From: Burkholderia seminalis DSM 23518
GTDB taxonomy: Bacteria; Pseudomonadota; Gammaproteobacteria; Burkholderiales; Burkholderiaceae
Direction of reading: 5' to 3'
Assembly: GCF_902832885.1 (NCBI RefSeq)
Contig: NZ_CADFDK010000013.1
Span: forward strand, 1 to 64,000
DNA length: 64,000 bases
The notes under the pieces are model-generated. The model had not been told where the DNA came from and did no database searches. It saw only the letters and a list, made by a program, of their open reading frames with translations. Positions 1 through 9,170 of the stretch are shown here, piece by piece. How positions within the stretch are numbered: position 1 is the stretch's first letter; each line of letters opens with the position of its first letter. Position numbers and translations under genes: made by a program.

Positions 1-743
1 TCGCTGCCCTCGACGAGGTGCACGCCCATCTGGTCGGCGAGGAACGAGTGTTCGTAGTACGCGGAATTGTGGATGCCGGGCGTGAGCACGGCGACGGTCG
101 GGTTGTCGGCGTTGCCGCCCGGCGGGCACACCGCGGCCAGCGACTGGCGCAGCATCTGCGGATAGGTCTCGACCGGGCGCACCTTCACCTGCTGGAACAG
201 CTCCGGGAAGAGCTGCATCATGGTCTCGCGGTTTTCCAGCATGTAGGACACGCCGGAGGGCGTGCGCGCATTGTCCTCCAGCACGTAGAACTGGTTCTCG
301 GCGGTGCGCACGATGTCGACGCCGATGATGTGCGTGTACACGTTGCCGGGCGGCCGGAAGTCGATCATCTCCGGGATGAACGCCTCGTTGTGCGCGATCA
401 GGTGCTTGGGCACGATGCCCGCGCGCACGATTTCCTGGCGGTGGTAGATGTCGTCGAGGAAGGCGTTCAGCGCCATCACGCGCTGCTCGATGCCGAGCGA
501 GAGGCGGCTCCATTCGGCGCCCGAGATGATGCGCGGGACGATGTCGAACGGAATCAGCCGCTCGGCGGCCTCCGCGTCGCCGTAGACGGCGAACGTGATG
601 CCCGTCTTGCGGAACACGCCTTCCGCGTCGTGGGCTTTCTGGGCGAGGCTCGCGGGATTCTGCGTGTCGAGCCATTGCTTCAGGCGCGCGTAGGGCGCCC
701 TTACCATGTCGCCGGATTGCAGCATTTCATCGAATGGCTTCAT
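1..743 (-). CDS. Circularly permuted ATP-grasp protein, 5' part
   Basis: The N-terminal 247 residues are present; the rest lies beyond the left edge. The translation begins MKPFDEMLQSGDMVRAPY and contains VSYMLENRETMMQLFPELF and PTVAVLTPGIHNSAYYEHS, which I recognise as the circularly permuted type 2 ATP-grasp family (old DUF404/DUF407). Members usually sit with an alpha-E domain protein and a transglutaminase-like protein and are thought to ligate peptides or amino acids; the substrate is unknown. Start at 743 is preceded by GGAGAAAAG; an in-frame ATG at 758 is possible. Family call is firm, biochemical role is not. Confidence 0.85.
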   Translation of the reverse strand, partial: MKPFDEMLQSGDMVRAPYARLKQWLDTQNPASLAQKAHDAEGVFRKTGITFAVYGDAEAAERLIPFDIVPRIISGAEWSRLSLGIEQRVMALNAFLDDIYHRQEIVRAGIVPKHLIAHNEAFIPEMIDFRPPGNVYTHIIGVDIVRTAENQFYVLEDNARTPSGVSYMLENRETMMQLFPELFQQVKVRPVETYPQMLRQSLAAVCPPGGNADNPTVAVLTPGIHNSAYYEHSFLADQMGVHLVEGS

Positions 744-758
744 CGATCTTTTCTCCAT

Positions 759-1330
759 CGATCGTTTTCCCCGGCATTGCGCATGCCGGACCGGCGTAAT
801 GAATGCTTTGCAAGGAACGTGCCTTGCGCTACCCCCCGATATCCCCCCGTTTTTGCGCCGCGCCGGGCACGCCCGCACGGCATCGCGCACCATAACGGTG
901 CATCACCCGGCGCGGCGGGCGCCCGCATGCGCCGCGAGCGCGCACGGCCGATGCTGCGCCGCGTCCTGCAAACATAGTTCCCCCGCGTGTCACGAATGTG
1001 CAATCTGCACTGCACAAAAAAATGGCGCGACCGGGCACCGGATCGCGGCAAGGGAGGCGGGCCGGCACGCACACGGCGCAACCGACCCTGGGGAAGTACC
1101 GTCTGCGGCACGCCGGGCGTTCGACGCGGTGAACTATCCGGTTAGCCGGGTCCGGCACCTCAACGCTATGTAGCCGTAATCCCGCCGACAACGCTCATGC
1201 ATATTTCGACTGACACCGATCGAAAAAAAACATCGGACCGCCCCCGCGAGGCGCGGTACGCTAGAAAACTGGCGCGGCGCAGCGATGCTGTCGCCTTTCA
1301 GGCGCCCGACTATAAAAAGCGAAGATCGAA
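759..1330. other. Intergenic region, divergent promoters
   Basis: About 570 bases between the ATP-grasp gene (reading left) and the LysR gene (reading right). Open frames here are short, overlap each other on both strands and do not resemble any protein I know. The last 150 bases before the LysR gene include an A-run (about 1222-1229) and AT-richer sequence, so both promoters are probably here. No repeat or RNA gene was seen. Confidence 0.5.
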
Positions 1331-2326
1331 ATGGAAGCAAAGTGGCTGGAAGATTTCCTGAGCCTGGCGGATACCAAGAGCTTTTCCCGGGCCGCACGTC
1401 ATCGGCACCTGACGCAATCGGCATTCAGCAGACGAATCGCCGCCCTCGAAACGTGGATGGACGCGAAGCTGGTCGACCGGAGCATCAATCCGGTTGCGTT
1501 GACGCCGGCCGGCCAGATGTTTCGCGGGCTTGCCGCGGACATCCTGCGCAGCATGTATGCGGCGCGCAATCTCGTGAACGGCTATGACCAGTTCGCGGCC
1601 AGCGACCAGGTCGTGCGGTTCGCCGTCGCGCATACGCTCGTGTTCACGCTGTTCCCCGAATGGCTCAAGCAGCTCCATGGCGAAGTCGGCCACGTGACCG
1701 CCCGCGTCAACGCGGTCAACGTGCCGGAAGGCGTGCAGCAGCTGGTCGAAGGCGAATGCGACCTGCTGCTCGGCTATCACCATCCGCAGCTGCCGATCGT
1801 GCTCGATCCGAACCACTTCCCGTTCGTCAGCCTCGGCATCGAACGAATCCTGCCGGTGTCGACGCCCGACGCGCGCGGCAAGCCGGTGTTTCAGCTGCCC
1901 GGCACGCCGGACGCCCCGCTCCCGCTGCTCGCGTATTCGTCGGGGGCGTTTCTCGGCAACATCGTCGAGATGCTGCTGCTGAACGCAACCGAGCCGTATG
2001 CGGTGCACCGATGCTTCGAGACGCACATGTCCGAGGCGTTGAAAGGCATGGTCGTGGCCGGGCACGGCATCGGCTGGCTGCCGGAAAGCTGCGTCGCGAA
2101 GGAGCTCGCCGACGGCACGCTCGTATGCGCGGGCTCGGGAGACTGGATCACCGAACTCGAGATCCGCCTGTATCGATCGGCGCGCAAGCGCGGGCTCGCG
2201 GCCGAGCGGTTGTGGACCTACATCATGAACCGGCCGCGCGCGGCGGTCGAAGGCGCGCTCGATGCCGAACAGGCCGCCGCGCCGGCGATGCGCACCGCAC
2301 GGCGACTCGCCGGCGGCAGCCGCTGA
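1331..2326 (+). CDS. LysR-family regulator, HypT-like
   Basis: 331-residue LysR-type transcription factor. The N-terminal helix-turn-helix covers about residues 4-60 (WLEDFLSLADTKSFSRAARH, then QSAFSRRIAALETWMDAKLV) and an effector-binding domain follows from about residue 95. The WLxDFL opening and the QSAFSRRIRALE-type recognition helix resemble E. coli HypT (YjiE), the hypochlorite-responsive regulator, more than the catabolic LysR groups; that is a family-level resemblance, and an oxidant signal is inference. It stands alone between two large intergenic regions, so its target is not obvious. It could act on itself or on the locus to its right. Confidence 0.85.
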   Translation: MEAKWLEDFLSLADTKSFSRAARHRHLTQSAFSRRIAALETWMDAKLVDRSINPVALTPAGQMFRGLAADILRSMYAARNLVNGYDQFAASDQVVRFAVAHTLVFTLFPEWLKQLHGEVGHVTARVNAVNVPEGVQQLVEGECDLLLGYHHPQLPIVLDPNHFPFVSLGIERILPVSTPDARGKPVFQLPGTPDAPLPLLAYSSGAFLGNIVEMLLLNATEPYAVHRCFETHMSEALKGMVVAGHGIGWLPESCVAKELADGTLVCAGSGDWITELEIRLYRSARKRGLAAERLWTYIMNRPRAAVEGALDAEQAAAPAMRTARRLAGGSR

Positions 2327-2331
2327 TTCCT

Positions 2332-2365
2332 GCATTCGCGCCGTGCGGGTTCACGGTGCGAATGC
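2332..2365 (+). terminator. Stem-loop after the LysR gene
   Basis: Starting 6 bases after the LysR stop codon, 2332-2345 pairs with 2352-2365 as a 14-bp stem with one G-T wobble and a 6-base loop. It is followed by GCTTTCTCC and not a clean T-run, so it could be a weak intrinsic terminator or an RNA-protecting stem. Confidence 0.6.
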
Positions 2366-2971
2366 GCTTTCTCCAGCCAGCAATCGCCAAGCCCGCCGAA
2401 GCCCGTGAAATCCCTGTGCCCGATCTGCAATCGATATCAGACGAAACGCAAACGTTTGCATTCAATATCGTATTTTTTACTGGCACGGCATTACTTCAGA
2501 ATATTAAGACCGATTTTACGGACGGAAATACCCTGTTACAGAACAAAATAAAAGTTTCCATTTACCTGCAACAACCCAAAATAACAAAAACGTCGCACCC
2601 TCTTTTCACGACGCACGACCTGTATCCTGACCTTCATTGTTTCGCGTCGAACACAGCCGCAAGAATTCCTTTTATCAGTCGTTACTTTTCGGCACGAACG
2701 TCGATACCTCCGACGTGACTCAATGCGTGCTCGATCATCGCTACCGACCAGCAATAATCATATTCGGCAATATCGACTTTCTTCAGCATTAAACGAATCA
2801 GACGAATCCATCGTTATCCTATTTAAATAGGATATTTCCCTTCGTCCCATTCCAGCCACACGCGGTTGTTGATTCAAAAGCCATCGTGTATCAATAGCGT
2901 GTCGCAAAAAGAACGCTGCCAAATCTGACTCGGAATAAATGCTCGCCATTGATTCCGGACGGGAGGTTGCA
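2366..2971. promoter_or_regulatory. AT-rich leader of the PNAG locus
   Basis: Roughly 600 bases with no convincing gene. From about 2440 to 2950 the base composition is strikingly AT-rich against a GC-rich background, with several A- and T-runs and the row ATCCTATTTAAATAGGAT near 2815-2832, a palindrome centred on TTTAAA. This is the expected place for the promoter and silencer or activator sites of the exopolysaccharide operon. No specific operator can be assigned by eye. Confidence 0.5.
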
Positions 2972-3382
2972 ATGTCTTCTTCGTTTCGACTGCCTGCTCG
3001 CCCTTTCCTCAGCCTCTTCCTTTCCTCGCTCTGCGTGAACGCGATGGCCGAGGCGCCGGCGTCCGGTCCGGATGCCGGCCGCTACGTGATTTCGTATATC
3101 TGCGGCGACGCACGCATCGACGGGACGGCACCGCTTCCTCCCGACGGCCGGCCATACAACCTGGGCGTGTCGTTTGCTTCCGGCCGCACCGGACAACCGC
3201 TCGCCAACGTCCAGGTCCGCCTGCGGCGACATGGCCGCGTGCTCGTCGAATTCAACGCCGCGGGATCGCGCTGCCTGTTCAGCGTGCCGGACGCCAGCTA
3301 CCGGGTCGAAGGGACCTATCAGGGAGCGACCCAGTTCGCGATCGTCGAAACGGGCACGCTCACCACGCAGTTGCGATGGTGA
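2972..3382 (+). CDS. Small exported protein upstream of pgaA
   Basis: 136 residues. The start at 2972 has GGGAGG five bases upstream, and the N-terminus (FRLPARPFLSLFLSSLCVNAMA) reads as a signal peptide with likely cleavage after AMA. The mature part has a Cys near YICGD and another near SRCLF, possibly a disulphide, and looks like a small beta-rich (carboxypeptidase-regulatory or transthyretin-like) fold: GQPLANVQVRLRRHG then VPDASYRVEGTYQG. I do not recognise a named family. Same strand and close to the next gene, so it is likely the first gene of the PNAG locus; a role in envelope or matrix is inference. Confidence 0.75.
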   Translation: MSSSFRLPARPFLSLFLSSLCVNAMAEAPASGPDAGRYVISYICGDARIDGTAPLPPDGRPYNLGVSFASGRTGQPLANVQVRLRRHGRVLVEFNAAGSRCLFSVPDASYRVEGTYQGATQFAIVETGTLTTQLRW

Positions 3383-3445
3383 ACGCCGCCTGACCCCATC
3401 CCGATCGCGTCATCCACCGCAACGCATCGAATCGAGGAGCTTCGA

Positions 3446-4243
3446 ATGACTCGTGCAGAACGACCCGACGGCTCGTCCGCCCGCCCGCCGAAACCCTCCT
3501 GGGGTCCTGGAAAGAACGCGGCGCTCAGCTTCGTCGCGTTCGCCGCGATCTTCGGCCTCTTCGCGTATACCGAGCGGGACAAGACCGTCGGCCATGCGAG
3601 CGTGACGCACGACATCGCCGGCGCAATCGGCACCGCGGTCGGCAAGTACCGCCAATCCATCGTGGCCGCGACCACCCGCGCGAGCGGCACGTCAGGCCCT
3701 CCGGCCTCCGCCGCGCCCGCACCGACGATTGCGCGACAAGCCGCGCCGCCGGGGCCGGCTCCCGCGCCGTCCGCATCGACGCCGCGCGAAGTATCGACCG
3801 CGCCCCCGGTCACGCTCGCGGTCGAACCGCACGCCGCGTCGCGGGTCCGGCCCGGCACCGCCGCCCGACACCGGCAGTCGTCCCATTCGCCGCCCGTGAC
3901 ACTGGCCGCCAATACGCGTGGCGCGCCGGCCCACGGCCGCGCCGCCGCACGCTCGACTGACGAACGTCGCGCACCGCGCACCCAGACGCTGGCAGGCACG
4001 CGAAGGCGCCTGGATTTCACGCCGAAGGCGCCGCCGTACGGTACCGACGCGGCGCGCATGCAGACGGCAAGCGTCACGCACGAGGCGCTTGAAGGCGCAC
4101 GTGCGCTGGCAAGGGCCCGCTCGTGCGCGGTGATCGACGAGTGGAACTGCGTGGAGCAAAACGCGAGCCGTGCGCTTGCGATCGACCCGACGAACAGCGA
4201 ATCGCGCGCGTTGCTGGGACAAGCGATCCGCAATCGACTGTGA
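3446..4243 (+). CDS. Membrane-anchored Ala/Pro-rich protein with TPR-like tail
   Basis: 265 residues, start at 3446 with GAGGAG at 3434-3439. One membrane helix at about residues 29-45 (ALSFVAFAAIFGLFAY) is followed by a long Ala/Pro/Thr/Arg-rich linker (about 70-195) with little sequence constraint, then a C-terminal helical segment (EALEGARALARARSCAVIDE ... ALAIDPTNSESRALLGQAI) resembling a single TPR hairpin. It sits between the small exported gene and pgaA on the same strand. A periplasmic adaptor for the PNAG export machinery is possible, but I know of no characterised homologue. Confidence 0.75.
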   Translation: MTRAERPDGSSARPPKPSWGPGKNAALSFVAFAAIFGLFAYTERDKTVGHASVTHDIAGAIGTAVGKYRQSIVAATTRASGTSGPPASAAPAPTIARQAAPPGPAPAPSASTPREVSTAPPVTLAVEPHAASRVRPGTAARHRQSSHSPPVTLAANTRGAPAHGRAAARSTDERRAPRTQTLAGTRRRLDFTPKAPPYGTDAARMQTASVTHEALEGARALARARSCAVIDEWNCVEQNASRALAIDPTNSESRALLGQAIRNRL

Positions 4244-4272
4244 GCCGGTCGGATGCCGCCTGGCCGCGCCGC

Positions 4273-4309
4273 CCGGCGGAGCGACGGCCGGCGGAGCGAC
4301 GGCCGGCGG
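4273..4309. repeat. 15-bp tandem repeat in the pgaA leader
   Basis: The unit CCGGCGGAGCGACGG occurs twice in direct succession (4273-4287, 4288-4302) and is followed by its first seven bases (4303-4309). It lies between the upstream gene and the pgaA ribosome-binding site, about 55 bases before the start codon. Confidence 0.9.
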
Positions 4310-4362
4310 CAAGCGTCGTCGGGCGTGCAATCGACGTGATCGTTTCAGAGTGAGGAGACACC

Positions 4363-7062
4363 GTGGACAACCCTCGGAAACAACCCTGCACCACCGTCGC
4401 CCCGTCCAACCGGCGGATCCTCCTGCGTGCGCCGCTGGTGCTGCTGCTCGTCGCGTCCGGCCCGTGCTTTTCCGCCGAAGGCGACGCGGAAGGCGGCGCG
4501 AGGGAAATCGCCAGATCCGCGCCGGATGCGCTTGCGCCCGATCGGCAAACGAGCGTGACATCAGTGCAGATCGCCCAGGATTCGGACTCGCTGCCCCCTC
4601 ATGCGCCGACACCGATCGCACAGGCATCGGATGCGTCGATGCAGATCGCGCAGGCACCGAAGCCGGCCCAGCCGACCACGGTCGTGGTGGACCCGGACGC
4701 GCCGCAGCCGGCTGACCGGGGGCCTGGCGCGGCATCGGCCGATACGCAGGCCTCGGTCGCGCAGACGTCGCACGCGCCGATGCGGCTTGCGCAGGCGTCC
4801 GGCACCGCGTTTCCGAATACGTCGGCACCGCACGCGCAAACGTCGCATGCCCCGATGCAGCTTGCGCAGGCATCCGACACCGCTCGGGCGAATACGGCCG
4901 CACCGATCGCGCCCACGTCGGGCGCCTCGCCGCGGGCCGCACCGACCACAACCACCTCATCGGCCACCACGCCGACGCTGACCGCTCAGGCATCCGGCAC
5001 CCCGATGCCGAACGCCCCCACCCCCGTCCCGCAGACGCCCGGCTCGCAACCGCCGCCGTCCCAGACGCCGAACGCACCGACGCCCGGCGCCCAACTCCCT
5101 GGCGAACCGATCCAGCGATCCCAGGGCCCCGACGTCGAAACACCGAACGCGCAGGCGCCGAATCTCCGCACCGCCGATGCCGCGACGGTACGCAACGACG
5201 TGTTCGGCCTCGCGGCGAGCGGCGGCGCGATCAAGGCGCTCGACGAAGCGAAAGCCCGGCCCGATGCGTTCTCCGCCGTCGACATCGCGCAACTGGAAGA
5301 ACTGTCGATTCGCCAGCAAGTGCGCGGCGGCCGCGACAAGTCGCGTTCGATGACGAGTTCGGACCGCTTCGACGGCCTCGACAACGCGCTGCGCGCGGCC
5401 GACGACCTCGACAAGCGGATGCCGGCCACGCCGGAATACACGCCGGTCAGGACGGCGCTCGCGGGCGACCGCACGGTCGCCTACGCGGCACGCGGCGACA
5501 TGAAGACGGCCGTCGCGACGTTCGAGACGATTCCGTCCAGCGCGGAAATCTCGATCGACGCGCTGGCGGCCGTCGGCGACGCCTACCTGTACCTGAGCGA
5601 ACCGGCCAAGGCGAACGTCGTCTACCTGCGCGCGCTGAAGCAGGCGTCCGCGTCGCCGACCGACCGCGCGACCCGCGGCTTCCAGTACGGCGTGCGCACG
5701 CGCGAGATCGAACTGCGCGAAGGCGTGTTCTGGTCGTACGTCGACCAGGGGCGCGCGGCGCAAGCGAAGCAGGTACTCGACGAGATGGGCAAGTCGCTGC
5801 CGCCCGTCAAGGAGGTGCGCAGCGTCGGCCCCGAGGAAGGCGACTACCTGCGCTACTACCGGCTGCGCGCGCAATACCTGATCTTCACGGGCCATGCCGA
5901 CGAAGGGATCGCCGCGCTCGAACAGCTCGAGAAGCAGGTGCCGTTCAACGCGGAGATCCGTGCCGCGCACGCCGACGCGGTGTCGGGCCAGTCGCACCCG
6001 CGCCAGGCGATCTCGATGTATCGCGCGTCGCTGACCGATCACCCGGACAGCGTCGAGATGCTTGCCGGCCTCGGCCGCGCGTCGCTCACGGCGGACGACT
6101 ACGCGACCGCGAAGACCGTCGACCAGACCCTGGGCGACACGTTCCCGGACAGCGGCGCCGTGCGCGGCTTCAAGCGCGACTACAAGGCCTATCGCAGCCC
6201 CGTGTTCACGACCGACCTGAGCTTCGAGCACGGCAACAGCGCGCTGGCCGACAACAGCTTCACGTCGGACAGTTATGTGTATTCGCAACCGTTCGGCGAC
6301 AACTGGCGCGTCTTCTCGCACACCTTCTTCGGTCATGCGCAAACCGACGGCGGCAACGTCAGCCGCACGCGCACCGGTGTCGGCGGCGACTACCGGCACG
6401 GCCCGCTCACCGTGCAGGGCGAAGTCACGCGCTCGTTCGGCGCGGACGGCCGGACCGGCGGCCGCGGAACGATCGCGTACGCGCTGAACGACTACTGGAC
6501 GGTCGGCGCCGGGCTCGACACCAACGACAACTCGCTGCCGTGGAAGGCCTATGCCGCGCACATCTGGGGCCGCTCGGCGAACGTCGAGGTCGTGTATCGC
6601 CAGAACGACCGCCGCGAGATCAGGCTGAGCTACGGCGTGAGCCGCTACAGCGATTCGAACCTGCACCAGGAGATTTCCGCGACCGGCACGCAGCGCGTGT
6701 ACACGACCGCGACCCAGCTCGTCAACGTATCGCTGAACCTCGGCACGGACAGCAACACGCGCCAGGACGCGCCCTACTTCAGCCCCGGCCGCGACTACGC
6801 GGCCGCGGCGACCGTCATGCACCAGCTGACGCTGTGGAAGAAGGGCGACATGGGGCTGCAGCAACGCGTGTCGGTGTCGGGCGGCGTGTACAACGAGCGC
6901 GGCTTCGGCACCAGTCCGCTGTGGAGCGCGCGCCTCGAGCACGCGTGGACGTTCAAGCACGACATCACGCTGACCTACGGCGTCGAAGTCAGCAGCCATG
7001 CGTACGACGGCCAGCGCGAGCGCTCCGAAACCGGCTTCCTGTCGGTCAACCTGCCGTTCTAG
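4363..7062 (+). CDS. pgaA: PNAG outer-membrane export porin PgaA
   Basis: Outer-membrane secretin for poly-beta-1,6-N-acetylglucosamine. GTG start at 4363 with GAGGAG at 4352-4357. Signal peptide about residues 1-38 (RAPLVLLLVASGPCFSA). Residues roughly 65-270 are an unusual low-complexity stretch of repeated Gln-Ala-Ser/Pro phrases (for example HAPMRLAQASGT and HAPMQLAQASDT). A periplasmic TPR superhelix follows (about 275-600), then the C-terminal 16-strand-type beta barrel (from SPVFTTDLSFEHGNSALADN to the final ETGFLSVNLPF, ending in Phe). At 899 residues it is longer than E. coli PgaA (about 807), and the extra length is the low-complexity region. First gene of pgaABCD. Confidence 0.93.
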   Translation: MDNPRKQPCTTVAPSNRRILLRAPLVLLLVASGPCFSAEGDAEGGAREIARSAPDALAPDRQTSVTSVQIAQDSDSLPPHAPTPIAQASDASMQIAQAPKPAQPTTVVVDPDAPQPADRGPGAASADTQASVAQTSHAPMRLAQASGTAFPNTSAPHAQTSHAPMQLAQASDTARANTAAPIAPTSGASPRAAPTTTTSSATTPTLTAQASGTPMPNAPTPVPQTPGSQPPPSQTPNAPTPGAQLPGEPIQRSQGPDVETPNAQAPNLRTADAATVRNDVFGLAASGGAIKALDEAKARPDAFSAVDIAQLEELSIRQQVRGGRDKSRSMTSSDRFDGLDNALRAADDLDKRMPATPEYTPVRTALAGDRTVAYAARGDMKTAVATFETIPSSAEISIDALAAVGDAYLYLSEPAKANVVYLRALKQASASPTDRATRGFQYGVRTREIELREGVFWSYVDQGRAAQAKQVLDEMGKSLPPVKEVRSVGPEEGDYLRYYRLRAQYLIFTGHADEGIAALEQLEKQVPFNAEIRAAHADAVSGQSHPRQAISMYRASLTDHPDSVEMLAGLGRASLTADDYATAKTVDQTLGDTFPDSGAVRGFKRDYKAYRSPVFTTDLSFEHGNSALADNSFTSDSYVYSQPFGDNWRVFSHTFFGHAQTDGGNVSRTRTGVGGDYRHGPLTVQGEVTRSFGADGRTGGRGTIAYALNDYWTVGAGLDTNDNSLPWKAYAAHIWGRSANVEVVYRQNDRREIRLSYGVSRYSDSNLHQEISATGTQRVYTTATQLVNVSLNLGTDSNTRQDAPYFSPGRDYAAAATVMHQLTLWKKGDMGLQQRVSVSGGVYNERGFGTSPLWSARLEHAWTFKHDITLTYGVEVSSHAYDGQRERSETGFLSVNLPF

Positions 7063-7076
7063 CAAGGAGAGCGTTC

Positions 7077-9170
7077 ATGCACACCAGACGGACCTTCATG
7101 TGCGGATGCCTCGGCACGTTTGCCGCCTGTTCGTTGTTCCCGGGCGTGACGAACGCCAAGATGATCGACCTGCTGCCGCCGTCCGATCCGGCCGACGGCA
7201 AGACGTTCCGCGTGATCTGCATGCACGACGTGCGCGACAACCTGATGGCGTCGTTTTCGTCGCCGTCGGCGATGGTCGATCCGTTCGCGGTCGATACCGG
7301 CACGCTGACCGCGATCTTCTCGTGGCTGCAGACTAACAACTACCACACCATCACGGTCAAGCAGATCGAGGAGTCGCGGCACGGCGGCACGCCGCTGCCG
7401 CCGCGCGCGGTGCTGCTCACGTTCGACGACGGCTACCGCAGCCACTACACGAAAGTGTTGCCGCTGCTCGAGCGCTTCAAGTATCCGGCCGTGATGGGCA
7501 TCGTCACCGCATGGATCGACGCGCCGCCGGATGCGCCGATCCGCATCAGCGACAAGATCCAGGTACCGCGCGACTACTTCATGTCGTGGGACGAAGTGAA
7601 GCAGGTCGGCCAGTCCCGTCTCGTCGAACTCGGCTGCCATACCCACAACCTCCATCATGGCGCGATCGCGAATCCGCAAGGCAACGAGTTGCCGGCGACC
7701 ACGTCGCACCTGTACCTGCAGGATCAGCAACGCTATGAAACCGACGCCGAATTCGCGGCACGCGTGCACAACGACCTGCAGACCTGCGTACGGCAGATCC
7801 GCGACCACACGGGCGTCGTCGCGCGCTCGATGGTATGGCCGTACGGCGCGGAAAACCAGCCCGTGCGCCAGATCTCGACGTCGCTCGGCATGGACATCCA
7901 GTTCAGCCTCGACGCCGGCCCGAACACGCCGGACGTGCCGCTGGACCGGCTGAGACGGATCCTGATGATGTACGACGTCGACATCGGCGGGTTCGAGCGC
8001 TCGATGCGCGAGCCGGCGTCCAACCGCGGCGACGTCGACGTGCCCGAGCGCATCGTGCAGGTCGATCTCGACCAGGTCTACGATCCCGATCCCGCGCGGC
8101 AGGAAGCCAATCTCGGCAAGCTGATCGAGCGCATCTACCGGATGCAGCCGAAATCGGTGTACCTGCAGGCCTATGCGGACCCGAAGGGCACGGGCGTGGC
8201 CGAATCGGTGTATTTCCCGAACCGGCACCTGCCGATGCGCGCCGACCTGTTCTCGCGCGCCGCGTGGCAGCTCAATACGCGTGCCAACGTGCAGGTGTAC
8301 GCGTGGATGCCGGTGCTCGCGTTCCGGCCGCCGGCCGACAAGCAGCGCGGGCTCGAGGCCGTCAGCGCCCACGGCGGCGCGCCGGCCCGCGAGAACGGCA
8401 CGCGCGTGTTCCGGCTGAGCCCGTTCGATCCGGACGCGCGGCTGATGATCCAGCAGATCTACGAGGATCTCAGCAAGCATGCGTCATTCAGCGGCATCCT
8501 GTTCAGCGACGACGCCGTGCTCGACGACTACGAGGACGCGGGCCGGCATGCGCTGCGCATCTATGCGCAGTGGGGGCTGCCCGCCGATATCGGCAAGATC
8601 CGCGAGAACCCCGAACTGATGAAGCGCTGGACGCGCCAGAAGTCGCGCTACCTGATCGACCTGACCCGGCAGCTCGAGCAGATCGTGCTGGCCCACCAGA
8701 ACGTCGGCGACGTGCTGACCGCGCGCAACCTCTTCGCGATGCCGGTGCTCAAGCCCGAATCGGAAGCGTGGTATGCGCAGAACTACGACGACTTCCTCGC
8801 CGCCTACGACTACGTCGCGCTGATGGCGATGCCGTACATGGAGCAGGCGAAGGACCCCGAGGGCTGGCTGGACCAGCTCGTGCGAGCCGTGCGCGCGAAA
8901 CAGCGCGGGCTGCAGCGTACCGTGTTCGAACTGCAGTCGTACGACTGGCACGCGCACAAGGACGTGCCGGCCAGCACGCTGCTCACGCAGATGCGGCGGC
9001 TGCGCAGCGAGGGCGCCGTGAATTTCGGGTACTACCCGGACAACTTCCTGAACGGCCAGCCGGAACTCGACGCGATGCGCGACGTGATGTCGCTGAAGTC
9101 GCGCCTCGACCCCACCTCGATCAACGCGCTGATGCAGATGCAGCAATCGCAGGGGACGAAGACGCCATGA
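7077..9170 (+). CDS. pgaB: PNAG N-deacetylase PgaB
   Basis: 697 residues. Start at 7077, 14 bases after pgaA, with AAGGAG at 7064-7069. Residues 1-18 form a lipoprotein-type signal (TRRTFMCGCLGTFAAC, lipid on Cys18), with a twin-arginine look. The NodB deacetylase domain (about 42-330) has the metal/catalytic signature LLTFDDGY (Asp117-Asp118) and CHTHNLHHG, where His188 and His193 keep the five-residue spacing of the family's metal ligands. The C-terminal part (about 340-690, YLQAYADPKGTGVAESVYFP, ILFSDDAVLDDYED) is the glycoside-hydrolase-like domain that binds and can cut deacetylated PNAG. It trims acetyl groups so that PgaA can export the polymer. Confidence 0.93.
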   Translation: MHTRRTFMCGCLGTFAACSLFPGVTNAKMIDLLPPSDPADGKTFRVICMHDVRDNLMASFSSPSAMVDPFAVDTGTLTAIFSWLQTNNYHTITVKQIEESRHGGTPLPPRAVLLTFDDGYRSHYTKVLPLLERFKYPAVMGIVTAWIDAPPDAPIRISDKIQVPRDYFMSWDEVKQVGQSRLVELGCHTHNLHHGAIANPQGNELPATTSHLYLQDQQRYETDAEFAARVHNDLQTCVRQIRDHTGVVARSMVWPYGAENQPVRQISTSLGMDIQFSLDAGPNTPDVPLDRLRRILMMYDVDIGGFERSMREPASNRGDVDVPERIVQVDLDQVYDPDPARQEANLGKLIERIYRMQPKSVYLQAYADPKGTGVAESVYFPNRHLPMRADLFSRAAWQLNTRANVQVYAWMPVLAFRPPADKQRGLEAVSAHGGAPARENGTRVFRLSPFDPDARLMIQQIYEDLSKHASFSGILFSDDAVLDDYEDAGRHALRIYAQWGLPADIGKIRENPELMKRWTRQKSRYLIDLTRQLEQIVLAHQNVGDVLTARNLFAMPVLKPESEAWYAQNYDDFLAAYDYVALMAMPYMEQAKDPEGWLDQLVRAVRAKQRGLQRTVFELQSYDWHAHKDVPASTLLTQMRRLRSEGAVNFGYYPDNFLNGQPELDAMRDVMSLKSRLDPTSINALMQMQQSQGTKTP

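Noticed and set aside
4957-7065. 702-codon open frame antisense to pgaA
   Set aside because: Arg/Val/Asp/Gly-rich nonsense of the kind produced opposite GC-rich genes; pgaA has clear family motifs on the other strand.
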